DNA of 64,000 bases from Pholiota molesta (taxonomy: Eukaryota > Basidiomycota > Agaricomycetes > Agaricales > Strophariaceae): assembly GCA_014925825.1 (NCBI GenBank), contig JACGCK010000216.1, positions 1 through 64,000 on the forward strand, read 5' to 3'. Numbering within the stretch: the stretch's first letter is position 1; the number at the start of each line of letters is the position of its first letter. Below the pieces are notes generated by a model. The model had not been told where the DNA came from and did no database searches. It saw only the letters and a list, made by a program, of their open reading frames with translations. Positions 24,974 to 35,611 of this stretch are shown here, piece after piece. Both the position numbers and the translations under genes were made by a program.

Positions 24974-25047
24974 GGCCGACTAGCTCAGCTGGTTAGAGCG
25001 TCGTGCTAATAACGCGAAGGTCTTGGGTTCGATCCCCACGTTGGCCA
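24974..25047 (+). tRNA. tRNA-Ile (anticodon AAT)
   Basis: The cloverleaf folds completely. The acceptor stem GGCCGAC pairs with GTTGGCC, and the D arm holds TAGCTCAGCTGGTTAGAG (internal A box). The anticodon stem TCGTG/CGCGA carries loop CTAATAA with AAT at 25008-25010, and the T arm contains GGTTCGATCC (B box). There is no intron. The A34 would be modified to inosine to read AUU and AUC. A run of five T near 25073 is the likely RNA polymerase III terminator. Confidence 0.96.
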
Positions 25048-25069
25048 ATAAATTAATTTGCTAGAGGGA

Positions 25070-25080
25070 AACATTTTTCT
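25070..25080 (+). terminator. RNA polymerase III terminator for tRNA-Ile
   Basis: The first run of at least five T downstream of the tRNA (ATTTTTC) begins about 25 bp after its end. A second T run follows at 25084. Confidence 0.6.
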
Positions 25081-26244
25081 CCATTTTTTATTTTGTTTCG
25101 AGAATCAATGTTAACAGCAATGTTGGGGGGTGTTGGCCAAGTTGCGCGCACATATCATCCGGGATCCTTTTTCGAAAAATGTTCCTTGGAACCTCGCGTG
25201 TTAGCTGAACTTTTTCCGCTCTCGAAATTATCTGAGAACTTCTGCAGTCATTGATGGATCGGTCAAGGGTCACGATTACCACTTTTTGAATACAGGGACT
25301 TTACATGCCTCGGTAGATTAGATTCCGACAGATATATGCCATATGGATAGCTAAGCTTACTGGGAGTAAGTAAGTGCATGCTTCATACAAATTAGACAAT
25401 CTAAATGCTGGAATTACTCATGGAATGCTGCGGGCACGCGTACAATGCACCACAGCCGGCCAGCCAACTACCTATTCACATTGTAGTTCAGTTCAGTTCT
25501 TCCATCTTTATTATATTTTACGTTTCGTGGAGCATAGATTGAGTACTTGCAGTATATGAAGAGTATCATAGCTTGGATGTAGATAGCTATCAGTCATTGC
25601 GTTTCATGCATCATGGCGTATAGATTACTTACAGTATGTATTAGATAGTCACCAGTCTGCCCCACGAGCTCACCGTCGAGTCACCGAGCTCATAGTCATA
25701 CGCGAAATCATTTCTTTGCTCTGATTTCTCTAGCGCATTGATTGCGCGGATATTTCCCGGCGCTTATCATGTCAACATCAAATGCATCTAGCCTTAGACT
25801 CGAATTCCAGACCATGATGTGGACGCTTGTGGACGAATATGGCTTGAGGGCAGCAGCGTATTCTCATCAGTCTAGATTTGGAAAAAAAGGTTTGTCATTT
25901 CGTATTACTCTACCACCCAGAGCTCGGTATGTTACCCATGCATGGAGACTGTCGAGGCTAAAATGCATCAGATATGCACCCTATTCCACAGTTCTTCCCA
26001 GCCGAATGTATTCGCCGCGATTCGCGCTGATTCGCGTCTCTGCAAGTTCTAATTTCGTCCCGGGTGTCAACAGAAATAGATTATGTATATGATCAATGTC
26101 AGTCAAGGATGTCCATCCGTGGAATAAATCATCTTAGGTGTTCATGATTTTCAATCGCATGTTCACACCCGTGTGTAACAACCACCCCCGATAAGCCCCA
26201 TAAGCAGAAAGAGCGTATGGGTGGTGGCGTTGCCGAGCGGTATG

Positions 26245-26252
26245 TATAAAAG
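26245..26252 (+). promoter_or_regulatory. TATA box of the dienelactone hydrolase gene
   Basis: TATAAAAG lies 94 bp upstream of the ATG at 26339. A (CCA)n run in the 5' leader ends at the start codon. Confidence 0.65.
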
Positions 26253-26338
26253 CCGGAGGGGGACGCGATTGATCAGCAGAATCGATTTCCTCATTCCATA
26301 CGCTTCACTGCCATTCTTCCACCACCACCACCACCACC

Positions 26339-27576
26339 ATGAGCTTCTGCGAGCACTGCATTAAAGGTGAGCATCTTTGCTGTTGCTGATATCTGCGCGT
26401 GGCTGGCTGGATGGATGTCGTACGGGCAAGAGATCGGTGCATGAGCCAAAGTGGCTGTTGGTCAGGCTTTGTAGCGGAGTGCATTCTGTTGGTGTTGGAG
26501 ACCAAGAGCGACGTTGATCACATCGTGAATGGACGAATAAAGCAGAATACTGACATGATTACTTATTCCCGTAGGCGTCACCCACGAGGGTACCCCTCAA
26601 GGTAGGTTCACAAGCGCATCCTCACCAGGCGCATTCGATTTACGTCGTTCCAACCACCAGGAAAATTTGAGACGATCGGCGGTGTTAACACCTACGTTGC
26701 CACCCCCACCGTGGACTATCCAAAGGACAAGGCCATCCTGTTTCTGCCTGATGTTTTCGGGCCTCAGTTTATCAACAATCGGGTAGGTCCTTGCGTCACT
26801 GCGGGGATGATGATGTCGACATGATGCCGTTATATCTAATCTAAGCTCTCATGCTGGTTATTAATCTAATCTAATCTTTCTCTCGCACAGCTCCTTGCCG
26901 ATGACTTTGCCGCTAACGGATTCAAGGTAACCAACTGCTCTTCCATAGTGGCTCTCCTCTATGCGTGCTGACGTGACAATGAATAGACCTATGTCCCCGA
27001 CATCCTGAACGGCGACCCCATCTCCCCCGATGCGTTGAACCCCGGCAGCAACTTCGACATCAGCAAGTGGTTCCCCACGCACACCCAGGAGTACACGCGC
27101 CCCACGATCGACAAGGTCGTCGAAGCGCTTAAGGCTGAAGGTATCACCACTTTCGGTGCGACCGGATACTGCTTCGGCGGTAAGTACCCCTTCATACGAA
27201 TCCATCGCTTCTTCTTTACTTACTGGACGTACCAGCCCGTTACGTTTTCGACCTCGCCTTCGACAACGTCATCAAAGTCAGCGTCGTCTCGCACCCCTCG
27301 CTCCTCAAGATCCCCGACGATTTCGAAAAGTACGTCCAGACCTCAAAAGCGCCCCTCCTCATCAACGCATGCACGACGGACTCGCAGTTCCCGGTTGAGG
27401 TGCAGCCCAAGGCCGACGAGATCATGGCCAAGTTCGAGCCTGGCTACAAGCGGGAGTACTTTGAGGGTCTAACGCATGGCTTTGCCGTGCGTGGAGACAT
27501 GAGCGACCCCAAGCAGAAGGCGGGCAAGGAGGGCGCGTTCAAGACTGCTGTTGAATGGTTCATTTCTAAGCTCTGA
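26339..27576 (+). CDS. Dienelactone hydrolase family protein
   Basis: Six exons: 26339-26366, 26575-26601, 26661-26782, 26891-26926, 26987-27179 and 27236-27576; 747 bp, 248 aa, the usual size. The catalytic triad of the family is visible: Cys in ATGYCFG, Asp in INACTTDSQFP and His in FEGLTHGFAVRG. It starts MSFCEHCIKGVTHEGTP and runs through AILFLPDVFGPQFINNRLLA. Dienelactone hydrolases open enol-lactone rings in aromatic breakdown, but fungal members act on varied esters, so the substrate is open. The first intron is long for this window (208 bp); the other four are about 56-108 bp. The TATA box and strong codon bias suggest a well-expressed gene. Confidence 0.93.
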
Positions 27577-28123
27577 GTGGGTGTCGGAGAAGAATATCAA
27601 AGGACATCTCTTATGTTATATATGTTGCGAATTTGAATTGGTTTGGGTTGTAAACTCATGTGGCTATGGACGATATACAACCTTGTCATGAAAGGCATCT
27701 CGATAATTATCGCGGAGGGTGAATGCATTGCATCATCTTTTGGACTGGCTTATGCACGGGCGCTTATTTGTGATCGTATTTTGTTATAAAAATGGCAGTC
27801 TTACCGGAACGAGATACTGACCAGTACTGGTTTACTCTGTACAAAGTTTACAAATTATTATTGGGTATGTAGACGTATGTAGATGTAATAAAGAAAAAAC
27901 AAAAGAGAAGAAGGGTTTATGTAATGTCGATGAAAGGCCGTGTGATAGAAGAAGTAAAATTCATCAGTACTGGGTGCGTCAAAACCCTTTGGGGAAAAAG
28001 CTACCAGACTGATTTGTGGTACGTATCAATTAAACAGAAAGAATATAGTACAGAAAGGAATTAGGCATTGGCATGGGGGAGGCGGTCAAGAAACGAGAAA
28101 ATTAAGCCAAAATTGAAAGGAAA
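27577..28123. other. Convergent intergenic region
   Basis: This is the 3' flank of the dienelactone hydrolase gene and of the unknown gene at 28124-28912. It contains AT-rich sequence with AATAAA-like signals (AATAAAG near 27887) and no gene. Confidence 0.5.
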
Positions 28124-28912
28124 TCAACGGTGTCTGTCCCATATCGCCAAATAGTGATTATATGAATCCATAGTGTCATGCGAAACGACCCCTTCAAACC
28201 GATGTATAGCTCCAACGCGAGAAACCAGTGTGCGTGCGGGACCCTTTGAACCTGCTCTTGGGAGGCCTCCCCAATTCCGACCGACTGGAACCAGGGGATA
28301 TTCCGTCGTGAACTTTGTGTATTGTGAGTTTATCGCTAGGTCGATGATTTGGAGGTGCGGTACTGGCCGTCTACCTGGGTATAGAGGGTGATCAGGTCTG
28401 TAGACGTCGTTCCTAAACACCTTGGGTCGTGTATATGATTCGGGCTCCACGATGGCGGCTAAATGGTGCTGGAAAATTGAGGCGCGAGCTGCGTGTCCGC
28501 TCCATTGACATGGTGTCAGGTATCGGAGGGTGTCAGCTGGTCCACGTCTTGCAGAAAACACGTCGTCTCTGTGAGGTTTGTTTTGAGTTTCGTCGAAGGC
28601 TCGCTTAGCCTTTCGGAAGTAATATGCAATCGTGGACCTCTCGCTCGGGGTCAAAAGCATCTTCAACCTTGCGGTTGGTTTATATGGTACACCATCTTTT
28701 TTGGCTTTTTTCTTGGCATACTGCGCTGATAGAGCATAATTTATCATACGACCAATATTATTGGAAAGAAACTTAAGTTCAGACACCCTGAGGTGCTGAT
28801 TATCATTGACAATGTCTACGTATGTGAGAGTGGGCTCTTTCCGAGAAAAGATATCTTTAATTGGCTTCTTGTATGGAAGCGGGTATAAACGACATTGGAA
28901 TGTCCAGTCCAT
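28124..28912 (-). CDS. Hypothetical protein, member 1 of an unknown paralogous pair
   Basis: A single-exon ORF of 262 aa starting MDWTFQCRLYPLPYKK. I do not recognise the family. Conserved between the two copies are a DIVND..QHLRV segment and QYAKKKAKKDGVPYKPTAR, which is Lys-rich. They also share LTPSERSTIAYYFRKAKRAF followed by DETQNKP.R, and FRNDVYRPDHP. C-terminal shared blocks are FTTEYPLV and SKGPARTLVSRVGAIHRFEG. No signal peptide or membrane segment is evident, and net charge is basic. Member 2 lies 0.5 kb upstream in the same orientation and has two introns that this copy lacks. A TATA box lies about 130 bp upstream. Conservation across the two copies supports a real protein. Confidence 0.7.
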   Translation of the reverse strand: MDWTFQCRLYPLPYKKPIKDIFSRKEPTLTYVDIVNDNQHLRVSELKFLSNNIGRMINYALSAQYAKKKAKKDGVPYKPTARLKMLLTPSERSTIAYYFRKAKRAFDETQNKPHRDDVFSARRGPADTLRYLTPCQWSGHAARASIFQHHLAAIVEPESYTRPKVFRNDVYRPDHPLYPGRRPVPHLQIIDLAINSQYTKFTTEYPLVPVGRNWGGLPRAGSKGPARTLVSRVGAIHRFEGVVSHDTMDSYNHYLAIWDRHR

Positions 28913-29040
28913 TCAGAAGACACTGAGTATCCACTGAGTATAGCTGGGTAGTAATATCTGCAAGCGACGATGGGGTGAGGTGATCTTTGAGGTGGTGGTT
29001 GGTGGGTGAGATGGAGTGGGGAACAGATTACATAGAGAGA

Positions 29041-29048
29041 CTCTTTTA
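29041..29048 (-). promoter_or_regulatory. TATA box of the unknown gene at 28124-28912
   Basis: The minus strand reads TATAAAAG about 130 bp upstream of the ATG at 28912. Confidence 0.5.
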
Positions 29049-29408
29049 TATGGCAAAAAATAGCCACATGACCATTTTATCTAACCTTAAGATCTCAAGA
29101 TTTCAAGTCTAGCCTAGTCTAGCCCTTTTACCACAATCTTGTGCTCATGTCGCGACAGGTCGCGACCCCGTCGACATGGATCATCTAGATCTAACGCTGT
29201 GTAGGGCTGTGGAAGGCCGTGCAAGGCTGTGCATCACAACACAGTACTTAGACCGTTCAGATGAGAAGAGATAAATAGATACCGGAGTCCGAAAAGCGTT
29301 GTGAATGTATAAGTTAAGTAGAAAAGCGAGTCAAAATAGTATTATAAGGCTGATAGGATATCAAAGAAGAAAGGAGTGGGGAATGGGTCAGGAAAAGAAA
29401 ACGTGAAA

Positions 29409-30297
29409 CTAAAAGGGAAATCGTGTTGCCAAATAATGATTGTATGGATCAAAGGAATTGTGCGAAATGACCCCTTCGAACCGATGTACACCCTCCACTT
29501 GAGAGATTAGTGTGCGTGCGGGACCCTTGGAATGAGATTTGTGAACGTTAGGAAGGCCCCCACCGTTGTATCCGATTCGAACGAGTGGATATTCTGTGGT
29601 GGGCTTTGTGTATTGCTCGTGCGTGGTCGGGTCAAGAACCTGGAGGTGCGGTACTGGATGCTGACCGGAATATGGATGGTTAGGGTGGTAGACGTCGTTT
29701 CTGAACACCTTTGGCTACTTTTAATCAACATCCTGAAGCTGAGTTTGGCGTGATAATTTACTCACTTGCACATATTGATTGGTGTGCAACTTTGTGGCTA
29801 GATGATGATGAAAGATCGACTGACGCGCCTCATGGCCACTCCACGGCAATCCTGAAAGACAAAATGGCACCGCATCAAGGCAAGCAACAACCTTGGAATA
29901 TCAAGTAATGAGACGCACCATGCTCACGAGTCACATAAAAATTATCACCTCTATCAGGCTTATTCTGCGTTTCATCGAAGGCTTGTTTAGCCTTGCGGAA
30001 GAGAAATGCGATTATTGACTGCTCACTTGGGGTCAAACGCATCTTCGACCTTGTGGTCGGTATATACGGAATGCCAATTTTTTTGGCCCGTTTCTTGGCA
30101 TATTGTGCCATTAATATATGGTTTACACCATGCCCAATACTAATAGAATGGGACTTAGGTTCAGCCACCCTGAGGTGCTGAAAGGCATCGTTGACAATGT
30201 CTCCGTATGGGAGCGCGAGCTCATTTTGAGCAAGGATATTACTATTAGGCTTCGGTAATGGAAGCTGGTATAGTTGTAACATCCAGTTATGCTCCAT
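29409..30297 (-). CDS. Hypothetical protein, member 2 of an unknown paralogous pair
   Basis: Three exons on the minus strand: 29892-30297, 29766-29851 and 29409-29708; 792 bp, 263 aa, almost the same length as member 1 (262 aa). The joins were chosen by alignment to member 1: FQ|GLPWSGHEARQSIFHHHLA matches its QWSGHAARASIFQHHLA, and VQ|VFRNDVYHPNHP matches its VFRNDVYRPDHP. The first intron is only 40 bp (GT-AG), at the low limit for fungi; the second is 57 bp. The start MEHNWMLQLYQLPLPKPN aligns with the start of member 1; an ATG eight codons upstream is the alternative. Function unknown. The intronless state of member 1 could reflect intron loss. Confidence 0.65.
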
Positions 30298-31339
30298 CGA
30301 AATCAACGGAATACAAGCCACAGGGATTTTGAGAAGGTGAACTTCCGCAAGAATACTGTGCTGAGTAACCGAGAGTCAAGGGAGGACTATAAAATATGTG
30401 AGCAACAACTGGTAATTTATAGATAGAAGGGAAAGAGTCACCAGAATCGGAACCGATCGTCCAACCGCCAGCACCAGAAGGAGTATTCATGACTGCGCTG
30501 TGATACCTGATGCACTTCACAGCACGAAATGGACAAATGAGTATAAGTAATATGAAACAATTGTCAGATAAGAAGGGGTCAGGAATGTATCTTGAATGTA
30601 CCTATATCAAACGTGAAGCACAAGAAAACATATCGATGGAATACGTTGGGAATACGTAGAGTATCCGGCAAGGTGGTCGATTAAGCTATATATGGTATTA
30701 AAGTGGAAACTACACAATCACAAGTGCTGTGGCATTGATGGCTGGATGGGGTATGATAGCAATTAAGTAAAGCTACGAAAGGACAAGGAGAGAGAACACC
30801 TAAAAAGATGGTCCATGTCCAGATCATCATCTACATGGCATGGTGACTGGCTCGTTGAATGGAGCCGCGAAATCAGTCATCCTTATTTTGTTTCTATAAG
30901 ATGACTACGGAAGGTTAGCGCTGGATGCGGATGCGGGGTATTCTGAGGCTCTGAGCCGCTTACCTGCAGCCTAAATGCAAAATTTTGTGAGCTTCTACCG
31001 CATATCACGGAAGGTGACCAATTATAGTAATTTATACATATACGTGCACTCATAATGGCGGGGCCGTATCAATTGCGCGTCCCAGTCACAGATCTGTTCA
31101 CTTTAACCAGTTTCAGTATGGGATGCTCGATCCACTTAGGGAGAGAGACAGGATGAAGTATCAGGTTTTGTGCGTACGCACGCTGTTCGGCTTCCCAATT
31201 GTGGCTTGGCTATGATGCTGCTCTCAATTACACATGCCGCAAATACGCGTATTGTAATTATTCAAGATCCTGAAGATCGTCAAGACCGCAGCCGCAGTGC
31301 CTAAATCGAACCTGTGTAAAGAAGTTTCAATAAATAAGC
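30298..31339. other. 1-kb gene-free stretch
   Basis: This is the 5' flank of the unknown gene and the degraded 3' side of the M50B-like pseudogene. No ORF with protein character was seen. Confidence 0.45.
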
Positions 31340-32207
31340 AATACCACCGCAGAGCCTGTCTATTGTACTTATTCAGCATGACAATCCAAACGATGATCTA
31401 AAACCCTCACCCATGGTCCACAAACCAAAATCCAATGAGCAACGCCTCGTAACAGATTGTCAGCAGAATCGTCCTGAGCAAATGTGAGTTTCTCCACTGC
31501 ACGCTGCAGCAAGAACACTCACAATTTGTCTCGTACGAGCACAAGCGGCAACACTAGCCCCAGCCCTAGCACAAAGCTTGTGATCTTCGCTACCAGCGTA
31601 TCCCATCCAGCTTGCATGAACGTGCCTCCCAGCAACATCGAGCCAATGTACCCAGCGGAGAGCGTAAATCCCGGGCTGCCTCCTTCAACGATCGTGGCAC
31701 CACCCACATGAGGGTCTATTGTAATTTTGAGTATTCAGCATCCAGAAAGAATAGCCTGCAACACATGTAAGCGAGTGTTCGAAACAGCGTGAAGTATAAA
31801 GACGACACGCGGTGGGACCGTGTGGCGGGCGCGCACAGCAGATATATGGCAGAGCTTGTGCCAACCAATCGCGAAGAGTTTGAGGGGGTTGATGAGGTTG
31901 TCCAGAAGCCAAAGATAACCACAGCCATTGCTACAATCTAGTGTGATGGAAGACAAGATAGCATCGGTGAATGGCATGGAGTAGCAGGAGAAACGACGTT
32001 GACTTACGACGTATAGTACGACAACCTGTGAATTGAAAAATAAGTTGCGGCCTTATTTAGTTCTTTCTTCTTCGATCTATAGGATAGGCCAGCGAAATGG
32101 CGAATGCACTGGTCGCTTGACGGTGCTAGAGGGTTCACATTACCGACGGCGGTCGCTGTCGGTATCGGGGCGGCCACTGTTGGCAGTGCTATTGTAGACG
32201 TAGACAT
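31340..32207 (-). pseudogene. Peptidase M50B-like membrane protein, degraded
   Basis: The minus-strand ATG at 32207 (MSTSTIALPTVAAPIPTA) leads through a tiny 18-bp exon (VVVLYV) into a hydrophobic segment, then LLDNLINPLKLFAIGW. The family's zinc-binding HExxH is HKLCH here (31846-31860), so the catalytic Glu is Lys. After an ~80-bp intron AILSGC is followed by TGA (31735-31737), where the family has Arg (CGA). Reading past it gives ILKITIDPHVGGATIVEGG, then a Gly-rich membrane segment (LSAGYIGSMLLGG) and LVLVRDKL. A spliced exon TILLTICYEALLIGFWFVDH follows, after which the family's C-terminus is not found. There is also a one-base frame break near 31911. Four independent lesions make this a confident pseudogene of a fungal membrane protease-like family. 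Confidence 0.82.
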
Positions 32208-32877
32208 AGGTTCCTGCAAGAAACCACTGAGAACCGAGATAATGGAGGGTATATGGAGGGTATATGTAGCAGGGTGGTGGAGGCGTCAGTGCAGCAACAG
32301 TGCAGTGAGCGGCCTCGTTTTTCCGGCCATACCAGATCCAGATCAACACCACGTGAGACCGGATGCGACACGTATGTCACGTGTCCAGAATATTGCCTCC
32401 GACGGCGGGCGCTTATTTTGACGCAGCACGACTCTACCCAATGTACAATTTGATCATGGTGAAAATTGGTCTCCAGCACCTATAAGACTGACAGAAAATA
32501 AGAAGATACAAAGTTAATTATTTAATTGGATTAAATGACCCCTTCCCATGATATGCAAGTACTTATTTTTCGATAGGGTGCTAATAGATTTAAGTAATAT
32601 GCATTTTATCAATTGCGAAGTCAATGCGATATATCAGTTGACGCTACATTCAAAAAGATGCTTAATGGCAGCCTCATCTGTTACATTAGAATGACAGCTA
32701 CGTACTGCCTGATATGTAGTAATTTACACTAATCATTTTAGCATGGCGTTCTACAGCAAGGGATTAGGCAACTGATAGCTTGAACAAAAAGGGTATAAAG
32801 ACTCGGATTTCTCAGCTATCATTCATTGTCAAACACCAAAGTCAATTACCTCCACAAGCTCTCAACCAGCCCTCACA
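32208..32877. other. Intergenic, AT-rich
   Basis: The region lies between the M50B-like pseudogene's 5' end and the secreted repeat protein. It ends with a promoter for the latter. Confidence 0.5.
32794..32800 (+). promoter_or_regulatory. TATA box of the secreted repeat-protein gene
   Basis: TATAAAG lies 84 bp upstream of the ATG at 32878. Confidence 0.6.
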
Positions 32878-33826
32878 ATGTTCACCAACACCAAATTCAT
32901 CATGCTTTCGGTCCTTCTTGCCACAGGCAATGCGGCGGCCCGTGTTGCTGTTTCCATGAAGCCCGCAAGCGCTGGCTCCAGCTCCGCTGCCAGCACCGTC
33001 TCGTATATCACCCCAACCACCCCACTGCCACTGGCTACCCTGGTGGCCCCGGTGGTGGCCCCTCAGGCAGCCAAACTGGTGGACGACCCGAGCCACCCGT
33101 CGAAGGCGCCTTCCCCAGCGGTTCCCCAAACAGCCAGAGCGGCGCGGACGGCGGCCGACCCAACCCATCGTTCGGTGGGCAAGGGGGCTCTGGCCCCGGT
33201 GGTGCCTCCACTGGCAGCGAGAATGGCAACCACGGCAAACCCTTTGGTCCTGGAAGCCCCATGCCCAGCGGAACCTCCCAGAGCGGTTTCCCTGGCGGTG
33301 GCTTGCCCGAAGGGCGCCCATCCTCCCAACATGTTCCCCGCCAAAACAACAACGGGCCCTTCCAAAACGGCGGCCATAGCGGCGCAAATGGCGGCGAACC
33401 CAAGCCATCATTCGGGCCGGGGGGCTCTGGCCCCGATGGTGCCTCCACTGGTAGCCAGGACGGTCCCAACCCACACGGCGCACCAGGCTTAGGTTCCGAG
33501 GGCCCCTCAGCAGCACCTCCCAAAGCGGCTTCCCCAGCGGTGGCTCGCCCGAAGAACGCCCATCCTCCCAACACGTTCCCCGCCAAAACAACAACGGGCC
33601 CGTCCCAAATGGCGGCCATAGCGGCGCAAATGGCGGACCCAACCCATCATTCGGGTCTGGGGGCGGTGGTGCCCCCGGTGGTGCCTCCACTGGTAGCCAG
33701 AACGGCAACCCACACGGCGCACCCTTAGGTTCCGAAGGCCCCATCGACAGCACCTCCCAAAGTGGTTTCCCCGCCGGTGGCTTGCCCGAAGGGCGCCCAT
33801 CCTCCCAACATGTTAAGTTGACATAG
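32878..33826 (+). pseudogene. Secreted Gly/Pro/Asn/Ser-rich repeat protein, two apparent frame breaks
   Basis: The ATG at 32878 opens a classic signal peptide (MFTNTKFIMLSVLLATGNAA). Within 60 codons the sensible frame shifts to a Gly-rich repeat protein (PGGPGGGPSGSQTGG). The repeat unit is about 240-260 bp and encodes NPSFG..GGSG.GGASTGS, then TSQSGFPGGGLPEGRPSSQH, then VPRQNNNGPFQNGGHSGANG; about two and a half units are present. A second break near 33510 moves the last unit into another frame, which ends with TAG at 33824. Comparing units, GGCCCCATCGACAGC in the last corresponds to GGCCCCTCAGCAGC in the previous, one base shorter. No known domain. It resembles low-complexity cell-wall or matrix proteins. 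The three frames are all open through GC-rich repeats, so frame choice rests on repeat comparison. Confidence 0.55.
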
Positions 33827-33846
33827 GTGTAGTAACATTCAATGTT

Positions 33847-33951
33847 CTAGTTGACCCGAATCACAACCTTGCCAACGTGCTTTTGAGACTTCAAGTATGT
33901 ATAAGCCTTGATGGCGTCCTGGAACTTGGAAGTTGAAGCAATCAGGACAGT
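33847..33951 (-). pseudogene. C-terminal relic of a zinc-type alcohol dehydrogenase/quinone reductase
   Basis: The minus strand encodes AETVLIASTSKFQDAIKAY, then TYLKSQKHVGKVVIRVN and a stop. This is the usual last 30 or so residues of medium-chain dehydrogenases, where AYEYL...HVGKVV.KV is typical. No other part of such a gene is found upstream, so it is a fragment. It lies directly 3' of the interrupted cyclase on the same strand. Confidence 0.6.
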
Positions 33952-34622
33952 TTCAGCGCAGTTAGCCAAGGATTTACGAAAGCGGACAAAGAAATTGTTA
34001 TATACCTGAACATAGAGCTTCGACCAGATACAGACATCGTACCGCTATACCTTGTAAGCAAATGCGCGCACGGGCGATCCATCGGCTCCAACCAATCGCA
34101 AAGGCACGAGATTCACCACCCATCTCTCGCCATTCCTTTGAGCTTTTGAAAGTTCCTCCAAATTTGTCAGGTTTTCGGCAATGATCCCACCAGCACCAAG
34201 GAACCTCTCGTGAAAGCCAAACCCATCAGCGCCCTCCGCCTCTCCCACCGCAGGTGTTTCGTCAGGGTTCAGTGTATCAGTGCCAACGAGACGCACTCCG
34301 AGCGTCAGCAGCTCTGCCGCGACGTCCGGCGCGAGATACGGGTGCTCTAGGTACGCTGGCGACTGATAATGAGCCTTCGACCAGCCCGTGTTAATCAGAA
34401 CAATGCGGTGGTTCGCGATCTGCGGTGCATACTCCGCGAGCTGCGCCCAGGTTATTTTCTCCCTCTTCTGAAGTCCAGCACCGGAGATGTCAATGACGAG
34501 AGCCTCTCCGACAAAGTTGGAGAGAGGTAGAGCCTCTATCGTGGCACCTGACGCGAGGAAATGGTACGGGGCGTCGATATGCGTGCCTGTGTGGGTCCCA
34601 AAAGACAGTTGGTGGACGCTAT

Positions 34623-34635
34623 AGCCATCTGGCGC
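34623..34635. repeat. Target-site duplication, left copy
   Basis: The 13-bp sequence AGCCATCTGGCGC immediately precedes the LINE fragment and is repeated exactly after its poly(A) tail. Confidence 0.92.
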
Positions 34636-35598
34636 ACCGGCAACACCTCGCCGAACGAAACCTTACCACCACTCCTAAGAGACGGCCCACTACCGCGCAG
34701 GGCAGGAGCCCCAAAGAAAACGTACATGGACGATCTACAGGCCGAGTCCGCTGCCCGATGGGCAATCTCACCACGAAAAGCCGCCTTCGACAACATCGAT
34801 CCAAACTTCCCCTTCGACGGATTCCGTAAAATTCAGAACAAAATGTCACGAGCCAAGGCCAGCCTCCTCATGCAGCTGCGTTCAAACCACATCCCCCTCA
34901 ACAGCTACCTCTTCCGATTCGGAGCAGCTGACTCACCACGTTGCACAACTTGCTGGACATCGACACACGTAAACATCAGCGAAAATCTTCACCATTTCCT
35001 ATTCGACTGTCCAACATACAACTGGGAACGAGCCGAAATGGACCAGGCACTTGGTCGCGACTCACGAAATATGAAAGCGCTCATGAGCAGCGAAAGGCAT
35101 ATTGTCATTCTACTGGAATACATCAGACAGACACGGCGACTACGGACCAAACCAGGTGATATTATTTTGCTACCTATCAATGAATAGACTCAAAATTGCT
35201 ATGCAGAAAATAAAAAGCTACGAACCACCATCCAGTCGAACAAAGCCATACCTAAAACTACTAACCCTACCCATATGCCCAATGGCATCATGCCGCAGCT
35301 CATGCGCGGCATTTAGAAGACAGATCAACGAAACCGAAGCCTCAAGACTCACCAAGAAGCGAACGAGATCGAGTACACCCCACCCATCAAGCGAGGATGT
35401 CCGGAAAACGGTGTTTCTTTACTGGGCTGACCAGGGAGCAGGGGCGCTATAGGCGTTACCTTGGCAGTGCTGAAGGAATCCTCGGGCTAGGAGTCGGGCG
35501 CAGTGCCCTGGTACATACTCGAGTCTCTTATGTGTTACGTCTGTATGGGATCCGTCCTAATAGACTTAAATTGACATCAAAAAAAAAAAAAAAAAAAA
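34636..35598 (+). mobile_element. 5'-truncated non-LTR retrotransposon (LINE, Tad1-like) with poly(A) tail
   Basis: The 963-bp insert ends in a run of about 20 A (35579-35598) and is flanked by a 13-bp direct duplication of the cyclase sequence, both hallmarks of target-primed reverse transcription. Its only coding content (34637-35187) is the C-terminal end of a LINE polyprotein: MQLRSNHIPLNSYLFRFG, then a Cys/His knuckle C..CW...HVNISENLHHFLFDCP, then MDQALGRDSRN and ILLEYIRQTRRLR, before a stop at 35187. The reverse transcriptase and endonuclease are missing, so it cannot move by itself. Similar tails follow the RNase H domain in agaricomycete LINEs. Confidence 0.9.
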
Positions 35599-35611
35599 AG
35601 CCATCTGGCGC
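35599..35611. repeat. Target-site duplication, right copy
   Basis: This is an exact copy of AGCCATCTGGCGC directly after the poly(A). Its first A cannot be distinguished from the tail. Confidence 0.92.

Larger units (their letters stand above)
25048..26338. other. 1.3-kb gene-free stretch with DLH promoter at its right end
   Basis: Apart from the tRNA terminator and the TATA box at 26245 nothing was recognised. The longest ORF (25742-26092, plus) has no family features and mixed codon use. Confidence 0.5.

Noticed and set aside
24974..25047. tRNA with an intron
   Set aside because: The anticodon stem and loop fold without extra sequence.
25742..26092. 116-codon plus-strand ORF
   Set aside because: No signal, domain, or paralogue in the window, and irregular composition.
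32842..33753. 303-codon minus-strand ORF
   Set aside because: It is an open antisense frame through the GC-rich secreted repeat gene; there is no start context or domain.
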